Assembly: GCF_947179115.1 (NCBI RefSeq)
Contig: NZ_CAMXCI010000013.1
Span: 1-5,895 of the forward strand
Direction of reading: 5' to 3'
DNA from: Commensalibacter papalotli
GTDB taxonomy: Bacteria > Pseudomonadota > Alphaproteobacteria > Acetobacterales > Acetobacteraceae
Length of the DNA stretch: 5,895 nt
Shown: positions 1-5,895 of the stretch, piece by piece
How the letters are laid out: each line of letters begins with the position of its first letter
Numbering within the stretch: position 1 is the first letter of the stretch
The notes under the pieces: model-generated
Told to the model about the DNA's origin: nothing
What the model saw: only the letters and a program-made list of their open reading frames with translations
The model's database searches: none
Made by a program: the position numbers and the translations under genes

Positions 1-6
1 TATACT
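1..6 (+). promoter_or_regulatory. possible -10 box of the rRNA promoter, -35 outside window
   Basis: TATACT matches TATAAT at five of six positions and sits at the very left edge. A start about 7 bases downstream would place boxA (26-37) and the whole 5' arm of the 16S stem (52-78) inside the transcript, as an rRNA leader requires. The matching -35 would lie before base 1 and cannot be seen. The call rests on one hexamer plus positional logic, so it is tentative. Confidence 0.3.
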
Positions 7-25
7 TTCCGACTGAGTGTTGGGG

Positions 26-37
26 TGTTCATTGACA
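26..37 (+). promoter_or_regulatory. boxA-like antitermination motif in the 16S leader
   Basis: TGTTCATTGACA agrees at ten of twelve positions with TGTTCTTTGATA, which precedes the 23S at 2305-2316. Both are followed, at nearly the same distance, by AATAGG (42-47 and 2322-2327). In bacterial rRNA operons, boxA RNA is bound by NusB and S10, which makes the polymerase resistant to Rho during synthesis of the untranslated transcript. The TTGACA inside it resembles a -35 box, but no good -10 lies 16-18 bases downstream. Role inferred from motif and position. Confidence 0.55.
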
Positions 38-51
38 AGTAAATAGGATGA

Positions 52-78
52 GAAGGGGATATGCTGGTAGCGTATTTG
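52..78 (+). repeat. 5' arm of the pre-16S processing stem
   Basis: These 27 bases pair with 1862-1888. Only position 64 (C opposite A1876) fails to pair, and three pairs are G-U (55/1885, 72/1868, 75/1865). The core GGTAGC (66-71) pairs perfectly with GCTACC (1869-1874). The arm begins 177 bases before the 16S and its partner ends 169 bases after it, so the stem closes nearly symmetrically around the gene. By analogy with known rRNA operons this is the double-stranded substrate for RNase III. The pairing is seen; the enzyme is inferred. Confidence 0.8.
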
Positions 79-228
79 TCTTGGGACTGAGAGATTAGTT
101 TTGGGGTGTTTAAGGTTTAATTGTGACCTTATTTAAATACGTTTATTTGGTATATCTTTTGATAGATAGACAGAGTAATGTTTTGAGTTGGGTCTTTGTT
201 TGTTTGTGTGATTTTATATTGCATAGAT

Positions 229-1720
<1,492 letters not shown>

Positions 1721-1791
1721 AAGGATTATTGTAGAGATTGATTGGTTTACTGATTAATTTTTATGATATCTAACGAAATAAAAATAGAAGA

Positions 1792-1816
1792 CCTTTTTCG
1801 GCAGGATCCGAGAAGG
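1792..1816 (+). other. stem-loop in the spacer after 16S
   Basis: CCTTTTTCGG (1792-1801) pairs with CCGAGAAGG (1808-1816) around a six-base loop, CAGGAT, giving nine pairs including one G-U and one bulged T. It lies inside the loop closed by the 16S processing stem, 72 bases after the mature 3' end. No T-run follows, so it does not look like a terminator. It may order the precursor or be a minor cleavage site; function unknown. Confidence 0.6.
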
Positions 1817-1861
1817 CAAACTTTTAAGCATGATAGTTAGTGAGTTTACTTATTAATTATC

Positions 1862-1888
1862 CAAGTATGCTACCAACATATCCCTTTC
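1862..1888 (+). repeat. 3' arm of the pre-16S processing stem
   Basis: This is the partner of 52-78, with 26 of 27 positions able to pair. It ends three bases before the tRNA-enclosing stem begins at 1892, so the two helices could stack end to end. Cleavage here would separate the 16S precursor from the tRNA part of the transcript. Confidence 0.8.
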
Positions 1889-1891
1889 GAA

Positions 1892-1908
1892 GATAATGTA
1901 AGCTTAAC
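1892..1908 (+). repeat. 5' arm of a stem enclosing tRNA-Ile and tRNA-Ala
   Basis: GATAAT (1892-1897) and AAGCTTAAC (1900-1908) pair without mismatch with ATTATC (2184-2189) and GTTAAGCTT (2175-2183). GT at 1898-1899 forms a two-base bulge. The resulting 15-pair stem closes a loop holding exactly the two tRNA genes. The core AAGCTT is palindromic, which raises the chance of coincidence, but the added six pairs and the position between two processing stems support it. Confidence 0.55.
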
Positions 1909-1958
1909 GGTGTGATAGTTTAACCTTTAACCGAGCTTTTAGTTGAAGTTTGAGTTTA

Positions 1959-2035
<77 letters not shown>

Positions 2036-2057
2036 TATAAGTGTTGTGTTTAATCAT

Positions 2058-2133
2058 GGGGGCATAGCTCAATTGGGAGAGCGCCTGCTTTGCAAGCAGG
2101 AGGTCGTCGGTTCGATCCCGTCTGCCTCCACCA
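2058..2133 (+). tRNA. trnA: tRNA-Ala(TGC)
   Basis: This 76-nt alanine tRNA includes the encoded CCA (2131-2133). The acceptor GGGGGCA pairs with TGCCTCC (2123-2129), which places a G-U pair at acceptor position 3/70 (2060/2127), the hallmark recognised by alanyl-tRNA synthetase. The anticodon stem CCTGC/GCAGG holds the loop TTTGCAA, with anticodon TGC at 2091-2093, reading GCN codons. The T loop has the normal TTCGATC. It is cotranscribed with tRNA-Ile inside the rRNA spacer. Confidence 0.98.
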
Positions 2134-2174
2134 ATAACGTAATGTATAACATATACCGTATAATGCGTTGTTAA

Positions 2175-2189
2175 GTTAAGCTTATTATC
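2175..2189 (+). repeat. 3' arm of the stem enclosing the two tRNAs
   Basis: This is the partner of 1892-1908: GTTAAGCTT then ATTATC, 15 pairs in all. It lies inside the first copy of the 14-base direct repeat TGTTAAGTTAAGCT. The second copy at 2213-2226 could offer a shorter competing partner (GTTAAGCT). Confidence 0.55.
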
Positions 2190-2212
2190 CATTTATGAAT
2201 TGAGAGTTTAGC

Positions 2213-2234
2213 TGTTAAGTTAAGCTACTTAATG
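2213..2234 (+). other. small stem-loop over the second direct-repeat copy
   Basis: TTAAGT (2215-2220) pairs with ACTTAA (2227-2232) around the loop TAAGCT, with two possible extra G-U pairs outside. It overlaps the second copy of TGTTAAGTTAAGCT, so the local hairpin would keep that copy from pairing with 1900-1908. It is short and AT-rich; function unknown. Confidence 0.35.
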
Positions 2235-2304
2235 ATGGTAGATTATCTTTTGAAAGAAAAGGGAAGAGAGTTCTCATTCTAACGCAAGTTAAGATTGAGT
2301 AAGA

Positions 2305-2316
2305 TGTTCTTTGATA
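2305..2316 (+). promoter_or_regulatory. boxA-like antitermination motif before 23S
   Basis: TGTTCTTTGATA resembles the E. coli spacer boxA (TGCTCTTTAACA) and matches the leader copy at 26-37 at ten of twelve positions. A second boxA between the 16S and 23S is usual in bacterial rRNA operons. There, NusB/S10-dependent complexes are reloaded for the long 23S. It lies 250 bases before the mature 23S end. Confidence 0.65.
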
Positions 2317-2420
2317 TTGTGAATAGGTTGGTTAAGTCTGTGTTACTTTTAGTAAGCTCTGACTGTTTAAATGAGATGTATGTCTTGTTTGGACTGTTTA
2401 CTAGGTAAGAACATAGATGG

Positions 2421-2454
2421 ATATAAGAGTGATGAAAGTTATCATCTCTTATAT
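2421..2454 (+). other. strong stem-loop ahead of the 23S stem
   Basis: ATATAAGAG (2421-2429) pairs perfectly with CTCTTATAT (2446-2454). After a bulged T2445, TGAT (2430-2433) pairs with ATCA (2441-2444), leaving a seven-base loop. That gives 13 pairs in total. It is followed by AT-rich sequence without a clean T-run and sits mid-operon, so termination is unlikely. It lies between boxA and the 23S stem. Confidence 0.6.
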
Positions 2455-2526
2455 TAAGTATTTTATTTGCTGTGGATTATGTTGATTATTTTTAGAGATA
2501 AGAATGATTGAGGTAATAGCGGGTAA

Positions 2527-2551
2527 AGTGGCTGATATGAGTGTATGTGTG
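2527..2551 (+). repeat. 5' arm of the pre-23S processing stem
   Basis: These 25 bases pair with 5297-5321. Positions 2532-2551 form 20 uninterrupted Watson-Crick pairs, then one G-U (2531/5317) and four more pairs follow. A few further pairs past a bulged C5322 are possible. The stem joins, through a small internal loop, the helix made by the mature 23S ends (AGTAAG 2555-2560 with CTTACT 5283-5288). Its form is that of a classical RNase III substrate. Confidence 0.9.
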
Positions 2552-2554
2552 ATG

Positions 2555-5290
<2,736 letters not shown>

Positions 5291-5296
5291 ATAAAA

Positions 5297-5321
5297 CACA
5301 CATACACTCATATCAGTCACT
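5297..5321 (+). repeat. 3' arm of the pre-23S processing stem
   Basis: This is the partner of 2527-2551, with 24 Watson-Crick pairs and one G-U. It starts six bases after the mature 23S end. Cleavage within it would release the 23S precursor from the 5S part of the transcript. Confidence 0.9.
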
Positions 5322-5382
5322 CTTATAAAATAACCAATTCAAAATTAACCAACCATGAACTCACAATAACAACCAACACACA

Positions 5383-5395
5383 AGGGTATATTAGA
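5383..5395 (+). repeat. 5' arm of the stem extending 5S helix I
   Basis: AGGGTATATTAGA pairs over all 13 positions with 5517-5529. After one T-T mismatch (5396/5516) the helix continues directly into helix I of the mature 5S. This forms a roughly 21-position stem that brackets the 5S. Confidence 0.8.
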
Positions 5396-5396
5396 T

Positions 5397-5515
5397 GACC
5401 TGGTGGCAATGGCGGGGAGTGAACCACCCGATCCCATCTCGAACTCGGCCGTGAAAACCCCCAGCGCCCATGATACTATGTCTTAAGGCATGGGAAAGTA
5501 GGTCGCTGCCAGGTC
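5397..5515 (+). rRNA. rrf: 5S ribosomal RNA, complete
   Basis: This is the large-subunit 5S rRNA, about 119 nt. The terminal helix I is GACCTGG (5397-5403) with CCAGGTC (5509-5515). The conserved loop B/C core CCCATCTCGAACTCG is at 5433-5447. The ends were chosen at the last Watson-Crick pair before a T-T mismatch; one extra base at either end is possible. The gene follows the 23S by about 106 bases, the normal order. Confidence 0.96.
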
Positions 5516-5516
5516 T

Positions 5517-5529
5517 TCTAATATACCCT
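5517..5529 (+). repeat. 3' arm of the stem extending 5S helix I
   Basis: This is the partner of 5383-5395, with 13 uninterrupted pairs. In other bacteria the 5S precursor is trimmed by endonucleases such as RNase E or M5. Which enzyme acts here cannot be told from the sequence. Confidence 0.8.
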
Positions 5530-5538
5530 CTCTATCAC

Positions 5539-5608
5539 TTATAATCCCCAATTAAACAATATCGTTTAATTCCATATTCAATATATTAAATAATATGCAG
5601 GATTATAA
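5539..5608 (+). other. possible three-way junction downstream of 5S
   Basis: TTATAATCC (5539-5547) pairs perfectly with GGATTATAA (5600-5608). Inside lie two further hairpins: AATTAAAC/GTTTAATT (5550-5557 with 5564-5571, loop AATATC) and CATATT/AATATG (5573-5578 with 5592-5597). Together they use most of the 70 bases and would form a compact three-way junction. The sequence is AT-rich, so chance pairing is a real alternative. No T-run follows. Function unknown. Confidence 0.5.
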
Positions 5609-5611
5609 TTC

Positions 5612-5642
5612 AAACTCTTATTAATACTTCATAATAGAGTTT
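5612..5642 (+). other. stem-loop, weak terminator candidate
   Basis: AAACTCT (5612-5618) pairs with AGAGTTT (5636-5642). After a bulged T5619, ATTA pairs with TAAT, giving 11 pairs around an eight-base loop. The following bases are TATTCAATA, too few consecutive T for a standard intrinsic terminator, and the stem has only three G-C pairs. It could attenuate or be a processing element; I do not call it a terminator. Confidence 0.4.
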
Positions 5643-5697
5643 ATTCAATAACTGAGATATCCTTCAAAATTAGAACGATAATCATCAGACCAAAATA

Positions 5698-5731
5698 ACT
5701 GATTAAACCTCTCTTATAGAGTATAATCAGT
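5698..5731 (+). promoter_or_regulatory. hairpin overlapping a possible tRNA-fMet promoter
   Basis: ACTGATTA (5698-5705) pairs perfectly with TAATCAGT (5724-5731), with a small inner CTC/GAG helix. The same stretch contains an exact TATAAT at 5722-5727. CTGATT, 17 bases upstream (5699-5704), is a poor -35 (three of six). A start near 5734 would give a leader of about 50 bases before the tRNA. In such AT-rich sequence a TATAAT is expected by chance, so an independent promoter is only a possibility. Confidence 0.3.
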
Positions 5732-5784
5732 ATTCATACTGCAAGGGAAATTATGAAACCCAAAATAACGCAGTATACACCCAA

Positions 5785-5861
<77 letters not shown>

Positions 5862-5895
5862 ATATCTCAATAAATAAACTAAAAAAACCCATATG

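Larger units (their letters stand above)
1..228 (+). other. rRNA operon leader (5' external transcribed spacer)
   Basis: This is the non-coding stretch before the 16S. It contains a possible -10 box at the extreme left edge, a boxA-like motif at 26-37 and the 5' arm of the 16S processing stem at 52-78. Positions 106-118 may add an inner helix by pairing with 1818-1831, with one bulge and a few G-U pairs. It is strongly G-rich over C on this strand (about 62 G to 17 C by hand count). No open frame with a ribosome binding site is apparent. The true transcript start is probably at or before the left edge, so the promoter is only partly in the window. Confidence 0.7.
2134..2554 (+). other. tRNA-Ala to 23S internal transcribed spacer
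   Basis: This 421-base spacer has no gene. In order it holds the 3' arm of the tRNA stem (2175-2189), a second copy of TGTTAAGTTAAGCT (2169-2182 and 2213-2226), a boxA-like motif (2305-2316), a weaker stem-loop at 2335-2364, a strong stem-loop at 2421-2454 and the 5' arm of the 23S stem (2527-2551). The last 90 bases are nearly free of C. Confidence 0.85.
5291..5396 (+). other. 23S to 5S internal transcribed spacer
   Basis: This spacer carries the 3' arm of the 23S stem (5297-5321) and the 5' arm of the 5S stem (5383-5395). It is rich in A and C and almost lacks G: about 6 G to 26 C in 105 bases. The stretch between the arms shows no pairing potential, so it is probably single-stranded. A short open frame crosses it and is not credible. 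Confidence 0.85.
5516..5784 (+). other. 5S to tRNA-fMet spacer
   Basis: This 269-base AT-rich spacer has no gene. It begins with the 3' arm of the 5S stem, then a possible three-way junction (5539-5608), a stem-loop (5612-5642) and another hairpin with an overlapping -10-like box (5698-5731). None of these is GC-rich with a T-run, so I see no convincing intrinsic terminator. The tRNA is therefore probably read through from the rRNA promoter. Confidence 0.75.

Noticed and set aside
32..62. Promoter with -35 TTGACA (32-37) and a -10 near GGATAT (57-62)
   Set aside because: The spacing would be 19 bases, the -10 is poor, transcripts would lose most of the 16S stem arm, and TTGACA is better explained as part of boxA.
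191..220. Pairing of GGTCTT near the 16S 5' end with AAGACC (1788-1793) as the processing stem
   Set aside because: Only about seven pairs form before repeated mismatches, much weaker than the 52-78/1862-1888 stem.
5612..5651. Intrinsic terminator after 5S
   Set aside because: The hairpin has few G-C pairs and is followed by TATTCAATA rather than a T-run; the tRNA downstream belongs to the usual operon order.

Overview
The window is one complete bacterial ribosomal RNA operon, read entirely on the + strand: leader, 16S rRNA, tRNA-Ile(GAT), tRNA-Ala(TGC), 23S rRNA, 5S rRNA and initiator tRNA-fMet(CAT). I find no protein-coding gene. All longer open frames lie inside rRNA or tRNA or antisense to them, and I treat them as artefacts.

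The gene order, with a tRNA-fMet after the 5S, is characteristic of Alphaproteobacteria. The 16S has the short helix-17 region and the GAAATTCGTAGATAT motif of that class. Its variable regions read most like Acetobacteraceae (acetic acid bacteria). The AT-rich spacers and AU-rich variable helices suggest a low-GC member, possibly a host-associated one such as Commensalibacter or a relative. That placement is from memory of family sequences, not a search.

Layout: 1-228 leader (partial -10-like box at the left edge, boxA, 5' arm of the 16S stem); 229-1719 16S; 1720-1958 spacer with the 3' arm of the 16S stem; 1959-2035 tRNA-Ile; 2058-2133 tRNA-Ala; 2134-2554 spacer with a second boxA and the 5' arm of the 23S stem; 2555-5290 23S; 5291-5396 spacer with the 3' arm of the 23S stem; 5397-5515 5S inside its own extended stem; 5516-5784 AT-rich spacer full of hairpins; 5785-5861 tRNA-fMet; then 34 bases with nothing recognisable.

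The most informative content is outside the mature RNAs. Four nested or consecutive inverted-repeat stems can be read base by base, enclosing the 16S, the tRNA pair, the 23S and the 5S. Together they give a plausible processing map of the primary transcript. Two boxA-like antitermination motifs precede the 16S and 23S. The leader boxA contains TTGACA, which could be mistaken for a -35 box. The position of the 16S stem argues that transcription starts further upstream. I see no sign of a previously undescribed system; this is a normal operon with unusually legible processing structure.
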